Shown piece after piece: positions 6,840 through 15,829 of a DNA stretch of 56,289 nucleotides. A program made the translations under genes and the position numbers. Below the pieces are notes generated by a model. It searched no databases and was not told the origin of the DNA. It was given only the letters and a program-made list of their open reading frames with translations. Numbering within the stretch: position 1 is the stretch's first letter; each line of letters opens with the position of its first letter. The DNA is from an uncultured Bacteroidales bacterium (GTDB lineage: Bacteria; Bacteroidota; Bacteroidia; Bacteroidales; Paludibacteraceae): assembly GCA_902766045.1 (NCBI GenBank), contig CACXCA010000001.1:1-56289 (forward strand), written 5' to 3'.

Positions 6840-9128
6840 TTACAACTCCACCTTTTGACTTCTCTTACCCACTTTGACGAGATAGACTCCTTTTTGTGGC
6901 ACGGCAATCTCTACATCCTCCCCGCCATTTCTTCTTGCCACAAGTTTTCCTGTAAGGTCGTACACCTCAATAGTTGTCTTCGCTCCGGAGATGAAGATAG
7001 TAAGTCCTGAAGTGTAGACTGACAATGAAGGGAAAGAAGCGGTTTCTTCAACGCCGACTTCTTGGTATTCTATTTCCCAACCCTCTGGAATCCTGCTATC
7101 TCCATATTCTTCAGGCAACTCTTTGGGACAGATGAAGGTGCCGGTAAGGGCAACTTTTGAAACCCAATCGAGTGTCGTCCATTTAACCCATTGGGTGAAT
7201 TTTACCTTGATTTTAGAAAGATTGGTGCAATTAAAAAACATATCGGAGTAACAAGCTATGTTCAACGAAGTTGCTGGTAGTTCAGGTGCTTGTGTCAAAT
7301 TCGTACAGTAAGAAAACATGCTGAAGTAACAATGTTCGGGTAAAGATAAAGCTGGCAATTTCGGAGCTTCCTTCATCATTGTACAACGAGAAAACATTTC
7401 CATATAACACCCGTCAGTCAAAACGGAAGCAGGGAGTTCCGGGGCTTGAATTAGAGCGTCACAATCAGAAAATAAACGATAAAAACAATAATCGCACGGG
7501 ATTTTATCGCATTTGTTCGTGCTCTCAATGAGGCTCATGACGTTGCCTTTCGCTACAATTGAGCCTGTCATAATGAATTGAGAGAATTCGTTTTCCCCCT
7601 TGCTGAAACCTTCTGGGTTATTACCCCATAGCAGAACGCTGTCTCCTTTTTGTTTTAATGAAATTATTTCTCCGTTTTTTAGGGTTTTCCATGTCTTACC
7701 TCCGTTCGTGGAGTATTGGATGTTAGGTTTGTTCCCTCCATGATTTTCAATTCCAAACGATGATTCGTCTTCCTCGGCCCTAAAGGTGAGGAGGTTTTCT
7801 GTCGATTGAGGCATTTCTTGTTCCTCTTGTTCTTCTTGTTTCTCTTTTATATTTTTTACAATCCATCCTTTGGGAATCCTATTTGAGCCATATTCCTCTG
7901 GCAAATCATCGGGACAGTAGAAGGTGCCGGTGGAAGCAACGTTGGTAACCCAATCTTGTGTTGACCAAGTGTTGGCTGATGGGTTCGCATAATTTGTCAT
8001 TATGCCCCAAGTTGAGAAGGTTACGCTTATCTCGGAAAGATTCGTACAGCCACTAAACATTTCGTAGCAACAATCTTCGCTCAATAAAGCAGAATGTATC
8101 GTAGGAGCTTTGGTTAGGCTCGTACAATTGCTGAACATCTTCTTGTAGCAGCAGTCTTTGCTTTTCGTAGCTGGTAATTTAGGTGCATTGGTTAAATTTG
8201 TGCAATCTGAAAACATACCATAGTAACACCATGGACTTAAATTGTCTGCTGGTAATTCAGGTGCATTGACCAAACTGGTACAACCACAAAACATATTCTC
8301 ATAACAGCCCTCGGACAAGACGGTGGCAGGCAATTCAGGTGCGTTAACCAAGTTTGTACAGCCCCTAAACATCTCTTTATAGCACCACGTGGCCTCCTTT
8401 GCGCCGTACATGCCAACTTTCTCGTAAAAAATAGTTGCAGGCAATTCTGGTGCATCTGTGAGGCTAGTACACCCGAGAAACATATTTTTATAACAACCAG
8501 TATTCAACGAGGTGGCAGGCAGTTCGGGGGCACTCTTCAATTTTGTACACTCCGCAAACATGCCATTGTAACAATCGTAGGCCAATTCCTTTACGGGTAG
8601 TTCAGGGGCTTTGTCTAAATTTTCGCATCCTCTGAACATGTCTCGGTAACAACCTTCCGCCAATGTGGTCACTGTCAATTCAGGGGCTCTCGTCAAACTT
8701 TTGCAATATGAAAAGAGACTAGCAAAGCAATCACCAATGTTTGTCACTTGATCATTGGGTCCTGTGGGGATTTTCTTGCAAGACCCCTCTTCATCAATCA
8801 AACTCATCACACTTCCGCTGGCAGCAATCAGACCTGTCATGATAAATTTTGTATTTTTATCATATTTTCTGCTGAAGCCTTCTGGGTTTTTACCCTTCAG
8901 TAGAGCTTTGCTTCCTTTTTGTTCCAACGTGATCATTTCTCCCTCAACAAGTTGAGTCCATGTCTTGCCTCCATCCAAGGAATATTGCACATCGGGATTG
9001 TTGTCATGGTAATTTATGATTCCAAACGAAGATCCCTCTTCTTCTGCCGTAAATGTCAGATAATTAGCTGCGAATGCAACACCCATAATGCATTGTAGCA
9101 TAATAAAAGTTAATAGTCTTTTAACCAT
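6840..9128 (-). CDS. BspA-like repeat surface protein with T9SS tail
   Basis: Protein of 762 aa: signal peptide, then two copies of a two-part module. Each copy starts with a beta-type domain (LTFTAEEEGSSFG / LTFRAEEDESSFG ... YS-GGKTW ... FIMTG) and continues with a run of about 24-residue repeats of the form CYxxMFxxCTxLxxAPELPA. There are about nine repeats in copy 1 and four in copy 2, joined by an acidic Glu/Gln linker (KQEEQEEQE). Each copy closes with a GTFYCPDDLPEEYG / GTFICPKELPEEYG segment. The repeats resemble the MF-C leucine-rich-like repeats of BspA adhesins. The C-terminal tail (YDLTGKLVARR ... GVYLVKVGKRSQKVEL) is T9SS-like. Adhesion is inferred. Confidence 0.8.
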   Translation of the reverse strand: MVKRLLTFIMLQCIMGVAFAANYLTFTAEEEGSSFGIINYHDNNPDVQYSLDGGKTWTQLVEGEMITLEQKGSKALLKGKNPEGFSRKYDKNTKFIMTGLIAASGSVMSLIDEEGSCKKIPTGPNDQVTNIGDCFASLFSYCKSLTRAPELTVTTLAEGCYRDMFRGCENLDKAPELPVKELAYDCYNGMFAECTKLKSAPELPATSLNTGCYKNMFLGCTSLTDAPELPATIFYEKVGMYGAKEATWCYKEMFRGCTNLVNAPELPATVLSEGCYENMFCGCTSLVNAPELPADNLSPWCYYGMFSDCTNLTNAPKLPATKSKDCCYKKMFSNCTSLTKAPTIHSALLSEDCCYEMFSGCTNLSEISVTFSTWGIMTNYANPSANTWSTQDWVTNVASTGTFYCPDDLPEEYGSNRIPKGWIVKNIKEKQEEQEEQEMPQSTENLLTFRAEEDESSFGIENHGGNKPNIQYSTNGGKTWKTLKNGEIISLKQKGDSVLLWGNNPEGFSKGENEFSQFIMTGSIVAKGNVMSLIESTNKCDKIPCDYCFYRLFSDCDALIQAPELPASVLTDGCYMEMFSRCTMMKEAPKLPALSLPEHCYFSMFSYCTNLTQAPELPATSLNIACYSDMFFNCTNLSKIKVKFTQWVKWTTLDWVSKVALTGTFICPKELPEEYGDSRIPEGWEIEYQEVGVEETASFPSLSVYTSGLTIFISGAKTTIEVYDLTGKLVARRNGGEDVEIAVPQKGVYLVKVGKRSQKVEL

Positions 9129-9189
9129 AACATAAAATCAGTTAAGCATAAAACATTTCTTTTCCTAAAATCTTCTCAAAAAAGATTCG

Positions 9190-9197
9190 CAAAAGTA
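9190..9197 (-). promoter_or_regulatory. -7 box for the BspA-like gene
   Basis: TACTTTTG on the minus strand followed by CG, 61 nt before the start codon at 9128. Confidence 0.55.
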
Positions 9198-9347
9198 GAA
9201 AATCGGATAATCAGAACAAAACTTTTTTATGCGCAATGTTTCACCTGTTCGATTTCTTGATAAACATCAACTGTACTTAAGAGTTAAAAGTAAAAGATCA
9301 TGGGATGGGTATCTTGTTTTCCCTATAACTTCAATAAATATTTTTCA

Positions 9348-9355
9348 TACCTTTG
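9348..9355 (+). promoter_or_regulatory. -7 box for the YARHG protein gene
   Basis: TACCTTTG lies 27 nt before the ATG at 9383. It overlaps the upstream TTG that could be read as a start, which argues for the ATG. Confidence 0.6.
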
Positions 9356-9382
9356 AACTCTCAATCAATTTTATTTAATATT

Positions 9383-10531
9383 ATGCCTAAAAGCTATTTA
9401 TTTACAATTATATCATTACTTGCGTCAATTGTGACTTATGGAAATGATTATGCCGTTTTGGCAAGAGGATCTTCATTAGAACCAGTTGATTCCAAAGATA
9501 TTAATATTGAGGTTAAGGAAGAAATATTGACCATTCGATTAACTGATGAAACTAATGTGGCCAAACCCTATGGCGAGAATGAAGGCACGTTCTATAATAC
9601 CAAAGCCTATGTCGATGTTGATTATACGTTCTATAATCATGGAGAGGCGACAGATATGTTAGTGGCTTTTGTGGCTTTATTCCCCTCTACAAACCGCTTT
9701 TTAGATAATATATTTGACGGCAGTCCATATATCCATGATTTTACGGTAGAAGTGAATGGACAATCACAGCCTGTAACCACCTCTGTCCCTGGTTTACCCA
9801 AAAACTACAAACAAGAGTTATTAAAGGTTGAATATGGTCATTTGATTTACGAAGGAAAGTATATTTGGGAATATCTATATACATTCCCTGCAAAATTTGT
9901 CAAGGGAGAAAACAAAGTACATCACACCTATTCTTATGATCTTTGTCCTTCTTTTAATCTTTGGAATCTTGAGTATGCACTATCCCCCGCTTCACATTGG
10001 AAGGGAGGAAAAATCGGCAAATTCACACTTCGGGTTGAATGTCCAAACACGGCTAAGCATTTTTATGTGAATTGTGAAGACTTACAAAACGTGTCTCCAA
10101 TATTTACAAAAGGAGTCGGGAAACAAAGGAAATCACCTAGATATTCTGGGAACAGGGAGATTTCCATGCGGGATGCCGTTGCTCAATGGACAATGTACGA
10201 GTATAGTCCCAAATCGAGACTTGATATATATTCAGTGGTTCTAAGATATGTCGATGAGTATGATACGGAAGATTACCCTTGTGGCTATTCCTACGATCGA
10301 ACTCTTGGATTTAGGCCTTCATGGGGGAAATTGAGCGGACAACCACGGCTCCTGCGAAATATGCCGTATGCTCATCGAGGCTACGTTTTCAAGACCAAAG
10401 AGATGAAAAAAATTTTCGAAAAACTATGGTGGTATATTCCAGATTCCACTTATGTACCTGACATGTCGGATTTTACAGAGCGGGAACTGGAATTTATCAA
10501 TGGCACGTATAAAGAGAAAAAAGAAGAGTGA
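9383..10531 (+). CDS. Secreted YARHG-domain protein
   Basis: Protein of 382 aa from the ATG at 9383 (MPKSYLFTII), which gives a signal peptide ending near TYG. Most of the protein is an extracellular beta-rich region of unknown role (DVDYTFYNHGEATDMLVAF ... FTLRVECPNTAKHFYVNC). The C-terminal 70 residues contain LLRNMPYAHRGYVFKTKEM followed by FEKLWWYIPDSTYVPDMSD, which matches the YARHG domain, an extracellular domain usually attached to bacterial membrane or secreted proteins. No catalytic residues recognised. It converges with the next gene, with only 15 bp between stops. Domain call is confident; function unknown. Confidence 0.8.
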   Translation: MPKSYLFTIISLLASIVTYGNDYAVLARGSSLEPVDSKDINIEVKEEILTIRLTDETNVAKPYGENEGTFYNTKAYVDVDYTFYNHGEATDMLVAFVALFPSTNRFLDNIFDGSPYIHDFTVEVNGQSQPVTTSVPGLPKNYKQELLKVEYGHLIYEGKYIWEYLYTFPAKFVKGENKVHHTYSYDLCPSFNLWNLEYALSPASHWKGGKIGKFTLRVECPNTAKHFYVNCEDLQNVSPIFTKGVGKQRKSPRYSGNREISMRDAVAQWTMYEYSPKSRLDIYSVVLRYVDEYDTEDYPCGYSYDRTLGFRPSWGKLSGQPRLLRNMPYAHRGYVFKTKEMKKIFEKLWWYIPDSTYVPDMSDFTERELEFINGTYKEKKEE

Positions 10532-10546
10532 TTGTTCGGCAAATCC

Positions 10547-12031
10547 CTACTTGTTTTTAATTAACACCTTCTTTCCATTCATAATCACCCATCCTTGATA
10601 CTCTTCGGAGACTTTCTCTCCCAATAGATTGTATCGTTGTCCTTCCTCGATGTCGGATTGCTGAACATCTTGAAGGTCAGACGTTTCAATATTGCAATCG
10701 TATTCAATTGTCTGCGTATCAAGGATAAAGTCACTCTCAATCACAGGATTTGAAAGTGCACGTCCGTTATTGCTATATTCTAATGGTGCGTCGATGGTCA
10801 CTTCCATTGATTCTTCTGGTAACAATCCACGCAATGACTCATTGGAACGTGTTGAACCAATGGCGAAATAGGCATCCTTGTAGAGAGGGGCCACACCTGT
10901 GTTTTTTACTGTGATTTTCGTTTGAGTACCATCCGTCACACATTTCGTCACCACAAAATGATAGCCCGTCATCATGCTGCACTCCTTAAATCGATCTGCA
11001 TTTTTATAGCTATTCAACGATGGATTATCATTGGCAATCATAAAGGTGATATGATACTTTTTCGACTGATCCTTCCAGGTCAGTCCATACATACCACTCT
11101 CTTTGGTGAAATTCTTCTGATCCGAATCGTCATAATAGCTAATCTCACCACCGCACACACCTGTTTTCCAACGGTCTGTACCCATTGTTTCCCAGCATTC
11201 TTCGTTATACCCATCCTTCGAACTCTTTTCATGTTCCTCATGCATAAAAGAATCATCAAACAAACCAAACTTCAACTTCCGAAGCTCTCTATCATCAGCA
11301 AAGTCTGTATATTCATCATCAGCCGCATCGATACTAATCGCCCATGGGATATTCTTCATCACCGAAGAAAGGTGCAGGAAAAACTCTTTTTGATATCTCT
11401 TGGTTGGGAAGTTTCCATCATCACCGATATTCACACCATTTTCATCGTATATGTGATACTCAGCCCAGTGACCAAAGCCCACCTCTACAAAGGCAATGCG
11501 AGGATCGTTATCATATCGTTCAGCAAAATCAGCGAAAAACACCATGTTGAAGCGTTGGAGTTCGCCATATTCCCAATTTGCATAGTAAGTCAGGCCATCA
11601 TCTTTCACCTCTTTGTGACTCTCTTTATAGTCAGACAATTTCTTTATGTATTCAGGGACACCTGTCGTACCCGGATTATTATCCACCATCGGCACACCTG
11701 GGTATTCGTAGAAGAAACGGATTACCGCCTGATGATTACGACTCTTGATATCGTTCAAGATGTCTTCCAAGTAACTCCAATCGTATGTTATCGGACCATC
11801 CACCACACCATCTTTCACCACTTTGCATGGTGCCACATAAGAGAACTCCAAAGCGTGAGCCTCCCCATATTTATTGAAATGATCAGACGCCTCTTCGGGC
11901 CACAAGACCAAACCAGTCATCGGCTGCACATGAGTCACTTGCGAACTGATCGCGACGGAGGTCCAATCAGCAGCCACACTATTCAAAGCAATCACTACGG
12001 AAGTTAGGAAAGAGATCACTATTTTTTTCAT
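10547..12031 (-). CDS. Secreted DUF4832/DUF4874-like glycosidase-fold protein
   Basis: Protein of 494 aa with a signal peptide (MKKIVISFLTSVVIALNSVA). The body reads like a TIM-barrel glycosidase relative: VIRFFYEYPG near residue 100, FVEVGFGHWAEYH near 185 with a conserved Glu in the place of a catalytic acid, and AISIDAADDEY. A beta domain follows near residue 350-440 (VKNTGVAPLYKDAYFAI). The tail YNLLGEKVSEEYQGWVIMNG is the short Bacteroidales-type C-terminal motif related to T9SS signals. I associate this with the DUF4832 family; the enzymatic activity is unknown to me. Monocistronic, with its own -7 box at 12058. Confidence 0.65.
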   Translation of the reverse strand: MKKIVISFLTSVVIALNSVAADWTSVAISSQVTHVQPMTGLVLWPEEASDHFNKYGEAHALEFSYVAPCKVVKDGVVDGPITYDWSYLEDILNDIKSRNHQAVIRFFYEYPGVPMVDNNPGTTGVPEYIKKLSDYKESHKEVKDDGLTYYANWEYGELQRFNMVFFADFAERYDNDPRIAFVEVGFGHWAEYHIYDENGVNIGDDGNFPTKRYQKEFFLHLSSVMKNIPWAISIDAADDEYTDFADDRELRKLKFGLFDDSFMHEEHEKSSKDGYNEECWETMGTDRWKTGVCGGEISYYDDSDQKNFTKESGMYGLTWKDQSKKYHITFMIANDNPSLNSYKNADRFKECSMMTGYHFVVTKCVTDGTQTKITVKNTGVAPLYKDAYFAIGSTRSNESLRGLLPEESMEVTIDAPLEYSNNGRALSNPVIESDFILDTQTIEYDCNIETSDLQDVQQSDIEEGQRYNLLGEKVSEEYQGWVIMNGKKVLIKNK

Positions 12032-12057
12032 ATTCTTGTCGGTTGGTTAATAATATA

Positions 12058-12065
12058 CAAATATA
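12058..12065 (-). promoter_or_regulatory. -7 box for the DUF4832-like gene
   Basis: TATATTTG on the minus strand, 26 nt before the start codon. Confidence 0.6.
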
Positions 12066-12254
12066 TTGCATTTTTTTGTTATTATCCATGAAAAGAAGGG
12101 GAAAAAACAATTGACATACTAATGAACTAACAAGGAATACTTAACAGCTCATTAGGAAAGCACTAAAAAATCTGTTGGACATTGCATAAAAAGTCGAAGG
12201 GAATATGGTTGTATATCAAGCATAAATCATTTGGCTTTGATATAAAAATTATTG

Positions 12255-12262
12255 TATATTTG
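12255..12262 (+). promoter_or_regulatory. -7 box for leader RNA 1
   Basis: TATATTTG followed by TGG. A TTTG at 12235-12238 could serve as -33 element. Confidence 0.6.
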
Positions 12263-12268
12263 TGGCGT

Positions 12269-12550
12269 TCTTTGACCAAAGTGCACCTTCATGGTGAAAA
12301 CGGGAAAAGAATCTATACATATAGGAAGGCGTTACTTGACGCTTTGAGCTTGACGGGTAGGAATCTGGCAGTTCTTAAACGTTTGTCAAACATCAAAGCA
12401 ACAATGACGTCCATGGGTATGTAATATCCGACATTGTCGTAGATATACATATCAGCGTGGGCTTCGGCGTTGCTCGTTTCGACAAACAGGCGATGCCAGA
12501 GCCTCTATCCGTGGGACGAGTAACAAAGTACTGATTCCCACGCTTTTTTT
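12269..12550 (+). ncRNA. Structured leader RNA 1, upstream of the FRG gene
   Basis: About 280 nt from a TAnnTTTG promoter to an intrinsic terminator, with no convincing ORF. Structures readable by eye: hairpin GCG..CGC at 12329-12342; hairpin 12419-12428 with 12442-12450; stem AGCGTGGG (12454-12461) with CCCACGCT (12537-12544); stem GTTGCTCGT (12469-12477) with ACGAGTAAC (12516-12524). The last segment lies inside the terminator loop, so it forms an H-type pseudoknot with GTGGG/CCCAC. The same order of elements recurs in the minus-strand RNA at 27111-27441. No promoter box lies between the terminator and the FRG start 71 nt later, so the RNA may control read-through. I do not recognise an Rfam family. 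Confidence 0.65.
12511..12550 (+). terminator. Intrinsic terminator / pseudoknot of leader RNA 1
   Basis: CGTGGG (12510-12515) pairs with CCCACG (12537-12542), followed by seven T. The loop holds ACGAGTAAC, complementary to 12469-12477. Confidence 0.7.
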
Positions 12551-12621
12551 ATGTATATAGTAAAACGCAATAGGAACTATCCAGGAATGGGAGTTAGCTG
12601 GAAAAAATGTAAAAATTTTAA

Positions 12622-13464
12622 ATGAGTAATAACGATCAAAATAAAGAGACTAAGATTCTCAATGTAGCAGATTATATAAAATGGATAGAAATTTTGAAAC
12701 CTAATAATGTTAAGAAGTTTTATCGTGGTCAAGCCAATAAAGAGTGGAATATAATTGCAGGAGCCTTCAGGAAAGACTTTTCTACTACAGATGAACAAAA
12801 TTTATTAAAACAAGCATCTCTCAAATTATATAAGGAATTGTCTGAATATCCATATTATTTGGACAAACTTGCATTCTTACAACATTATGGAATGCCAACA
12901 CGTTTACTAGATGTGACGTTTAATCCATTGGTTGCATTATTCTTTGCATGTAAAACAGAAATAGAAAATGATGGGATTGTATATTACGGACACAAAAAAA
13001 CAGAGAATGAAACAGTGGCTGAATTAACGGCAAAATACTTGTTTAAATATAATCTGTATTTCTTTGATGATAACATATCGAGATTTCTGTCCGATGAAGG
13101 AGGACGAATTACAAAAGAAGATTTTTCCGAACCAATCTTTATATATCCACCTATCAACAACCCAAGAATAGAACATCAAAGCGGAGCCTTTTTCATAACA
13201 CCACTAACAAATGATAAAACTAGAACTACAGATATTGACAACAAAAACACTAATATGTCCCTAAGAAATTGTTTTATGAATGACGTTGCAGTAATTCCTA
13301 AAACCCTCAAAGAAAAGATAATAAACGAATTATCAGAATATGGCATTGATGAAGGATCTATTTTCCAAACAGTTCCGGAAAAGATTAATTCAATCATCCA
13401 AGAAAATCAGCGAAATCCGATAAAGAATATTTCACTAGAGGAAGATTATCAAAATAAACTTTAA
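12622..13464 (+). CDS. FRG-domain protein
   Basis: Protein of 280 aa. The FRG domain is clear: KFYRGQANKEWNI near residues 33-45 gives the name-giving Phe/Tyr-Arg-Gly, and LAFLQHYGMPTRLLDVTFN-PLVALFFACKT near 87-118 is the second conserved block. FRG proteins are common in defence islands and prophages; their biochemistry is poorly known. It starts 71 nt after the terminator of leader RNA 1 without a visible promoter of its own, so expression probably depends on read-through. It is followed 11 bp later by a secreted protease gene in the same direction, suggesting co-transcription. Confidence 0.85.
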   Translation: MSNNDQNKETKILNVADYIKWIEILKPNNVKKFYRGQANKEWNIIAGAFRKDFSTTDEQNLLKQASLKLYKELSEYPYYLDKLAFLQHYGMPTRLLDVTFNPLVALFFACKTEIENDGIVYYGHKKTENETVAELTAKYLFKYNLYFFDDNISRFLSDEGGRITKEDFSEPIFIYPPINNPRIEHQSGAFFITPLTNDKTRTTDIDNKNTNMSLRNCFMNDVAVIPKTLKEKIINELSEYGIDEGSIFQTVPEKINSIIQENQRNPIKNISLEEDYQNKL

Positions 13465-13475
13465 AATATAAACAC

Positions 13476-14945
13476 ATGAAACATTTTATTACAATTGCAT
13501 TCTTATTCCTGACATTATCTGTCAATGCACATAAAATAAACAACTATAAATATTTATATGTAGTTGAACAGGGGGATTTATATGACATTGAAACAAAGAT
13601 TAAGGAATTTTTTAGTAGTATTGGATTTTCGATTCTATCATCAACAGATGTTGAAGAAATGGACAACGCAGAGAAATCATATGTGCTAACAGCTACTTAT
13701 GCCTGTCATATTGTATATGGAGCTAAGAGCACATTAGTACTTACATTAACTAATCCAAGAGGAACCATAGTTCATAGCACATCAGGTGAAGGAATTACAT
13801 TTAGCGCAAAAGGTGATATGCGAAAAGCTTCGAAAGAAATATTCGCAAACATAAAAAAACTAAATTATAAATTCACACCTCCTGAAGACAAAGGTATTGG
13901 CAAAGAAATTTCTGTTCGTAATTTAAGTGAAGATAGTATTAAATCATATTTGAAAAAGGGAGGAATATCCGCCATTGAAGGTATATACAAAAACATTTCC
14001 AATGATGGTGATTTTTATAGATTTGCAATCTTAAAAGAGAATGGAGAATATTATGGCGTAATTATACAAACCGACAATGCGAAATGGAATATAGGAGATC
14101 TTAAAATAAAACTAAATCATATAGAAGGGAATACTTATGATGCAGAATATTACGATTATGCACATGTTAGACAAAATTGTATAGCAACGATAACGGATAG
14201 AATTCTAGAAGTCATAACACAATCATATGACAAAACATATTCCTATAAATACCTAAAAATATACCCTTCTAAAGGAGACGAAAAAAACACAAAAAATGTG
14301 TCATCTTCAGATCCTATACAAAACATGAAATCATGCGGAAGTGGAATACTCATCTCTAACAACATAGTTGTCACTAATTATCATGTGATTGATAACGCAA
14401 ATAATATAGAAATATCATTGCAAATAGATGGGATATATGAAACATATAAGGCAAAAGTGTTATGTGTTGACAAAACCAATGATCTGGCTCTTCTTTGCAT
14501 CAAGGATGAAAAAGAAATAAAATTACAAGCCCCACCTTTTACTATATCTAATAACATAAGTGATGTTGGAACCTCTATTTTCACAATGGGATATCCTCTG
14601 TCAACCGCATTAGGCAAAGAAGTGAAAATCACAGATGGAATAATAAGTTCCAAAACAGGTTATCAAGGTGATATTGTCACTTATCAAATATCTGCAGCCA
14701 TCCAACCTGGGAATAGTGGAGGTGCTTTGTTTGACAAAAATGGGAATCTAGTTGGTATCACAAATGCAGGTGTTCCAGAAGCAGAAAATGTAGGATATGC
14801 TATAAAAAGTTCATATCTTCTCAACTTAATAGATTCTGCTCCAATAAACATAAAGATAAATACAGGAAATCAACCAAAAACAAAAAATCTTCCAGATATG
14901 ATAAAACAGTATACACCATATATTGCAATCATTAAAGTATATTAA
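13476..14945 (+). CDS. Secreted trypsin-like (S1C/DegP-type) serine protease
   Basis: Protein of 489 aa with a signal peptide. The N-terminal 270 residues are unassigned, with a conserved-looking TATYACHIVYG segment. The C-terminal half is a chymotrypsin-fold protease with the triad visible: His in VVTNYHVIDN, Asp in DKTNDLALLCI, Ser in QPGNSGGALFD. No PDZ domain follows, unlike DegP. It is probably periplasmic or surface-exposed. It lies 11 bp after the FRG gene and ends at a strong terminator, so the two form a two-gene unit. The functional connection to FRG is unknown. Confidence 0.85.
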   Translation: MKHFITIAFLFLTLSVNAHKINNYKYLYVVEQGDLYDIETKIKEFFSSIGFSILSSTDVEEMDNAEKSYVLTATYACHIVYGAKSTLVLTLTNPRGTIVHSTSGEGITFSAKGDMRKASKEIFANIKKLNYKFTPPEDKGIGKEISVRNLSEDSIKSYLKKGGISAIEGIYKNISNDGDFYRFAILKENGEYYGVIIQTDNAKWNIGDLKIKLNHIEGNTYDAEYYDYAHVRQNCIATITDRILEVITQSYDKTYSYKYLKIYPSKGDEKNTKNVSSSDPIQNMKSCGSGILISNNIVVTNYHVIDNANNIEISLQIDGIYETYKAKVLCVDKTNDLALLCIKDEKEIKLQAPPFTISNNISDVGTSIFTMGYPLSTALGKEVKITDGIISSKTGYQGDIVTYQISAAIQPGNSGGALFDKNGNLVGITNAGVPEAENVGYAIKSSYLLNLIDSAPINIKINTGNQPKTKNLPDMIKQYTPYIAIIKVY

Positions 14946-14979
14946 ACATATACAAAATAAATTCCTTATATGTTTATTT

Positions 14980-15009
14980 CCCCATTGCCACTAAGCAATG
15001 GGGATTTTT
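14980..15009 (+). terminator. Intrinsic terminator after the protease gene
   Basis: Stem CCCCATTGC (14980-14988) / GCAATGGGG (14995-15003) followed by ATTTTTC. Confidence 0.85.
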
Positions 15010-15106
15010 CACATTTCTGCACTATATATTTCTTAAATTCTCCTCTCCCAAGCAGCTGTTTTTATCAAATCCTTAAAACACTTGACATGGAAACAAACAC
15101 CTTCTC

Positions 15107-15141
15107 TCACCCAAAACAACACCTCTTATACCTCAAGAATA
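15107..15141 (-). pseudogene. Relic of the 3' end of the adjacent small secreted-protein gene
   Basis: Minus-strand reading gives IFLRYKRCCFG-stop, against KFLRYKRYCLG-stop at the end of the intact gene at 15270. Similarity stops upstream, where the frame is closed. A decayed partial duplication. Confidence 0.55.
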
Positions 15142-15269
15142 TCCATCAAATATGTCCCAAATGGACTTGATAACAAAAGATTTGTATGATTTGAACAGAT
15201 TTGTAAGATTTCTCGCGAAGCGACTCAAATATAATTTATCGCGTAGCGACCCATAATAATCTACTTTCC

Positions 15270-15542
15270 TCAACCCAAACAATATCTCTTATACCTCAAG
15301 AATTTCCCTTTCTCTGACACCAACAATTTGAAAGCTACTGCGCGTAGGTTTTTGTCAATGCAGTAATAGGTAACCACCCGACCGCGCACCAGCTCCTTGT
15401 TGCTAACTTCCACCAACTCATACACCTCTCCGTTCTGATTCAACTCCATCTTATTGAAATTAACTGAGAAGTAGCGTGCATCTAACGCATTAGCCATAAA
15501 AATAATCGTCATAAATGCGATTGTAAATAATATCTTTTTCAT
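15270..15542 (-). CDS. Small secreted protein of unknown function
   Basis: Protein of 90 aa. I start it at the ATG at 15542 (MKKILFTIAFMTIIFMANA), a clean signal peptide; the longer upstream frame reads through the promoter box at 15608. The mature part is about 70 residues (DARYFSVNFNKMEL ... VTYYCIDKNLRAVAFKLL), basic, with two Cys. I do not recognise a family. Monocistronic. A relic of its 3' end sits about 130 bp downstream. Confidence 0.6.
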   Translation of the reverse strand: MKKILFTIAFMTIIFMANALDARYFSVNFNKMELNQNGEVYELVEVSNKELVRGRVVTYYCIDKNLRAVAFKLLVSEKGKFLRYKRYCLG

Positions 15543-15607
15543 ACGCTTTATTTTTAATGAATAATCTTTTTTCTGTCTTAGGATTTCTTTCGTTCCTGTT
15601 GACGAAG

Positions 15608-15615
15608 CAAAGATA
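15608..15615 (-). promoter_or_regulatory. -7 box for the small secreted protein
   Basis: TATCTTTG followed by C on the minus strand, 65 nt before the ATG. Confidence 0.5.
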
Positions 15616-15734
15616 GAGGAGGTTTGAAGGGTAGAACGGACAAAACAGGAAAAGAGCATGTACAAGTTGTGAAGTTCACATTTTGTCCATTTTCATCGAT
15701 TGTACATGGATGGCAAACTGATTATTTTAGCTGA

Positions 15735-15754
15735 AATTTATAGAACCCAACTTA
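15735..15754. repeat. Short dispersed motif, copy 4
   Basis: AATTTATAGAACCCAACTTA, 75 bp upstream of the nucleotidyltransferase gene. Confidence 0.4.
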
Positions 15755-15829
15755 ATTTATTTCACCCAACATTACACCGTTTGTTCCATTTTTTTTGTAT
15801 TATTATAGCCAATTTTAAACTATGCGAAT

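Noticed and set aside
10922-12007. 361-codon plus-strand open frame opposite the DUF4832-like gene
   Set aside because: Composition is that of an antisense shadow (His/Ile/Arg-rich, no domain), and the opposite strand has a signal peptide and promoter.
12182-12424. 80-codon open frame upstream of the FRG gene
   Set aside because: It runs across the TATATTTG promoter box and the start of a structured RNA, and has no recognisable domain. Treated as non-coding.
12269-12550. tmRNA, RNase P RNA, SRP RNA or 6S RNA identity for the leader RNA
   Set aside because: None of the diagnostic conserved sequences of the first three was seen, no long rod-like 6S fold is evident, and a second copy with variable length exists. 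Left unassigned.
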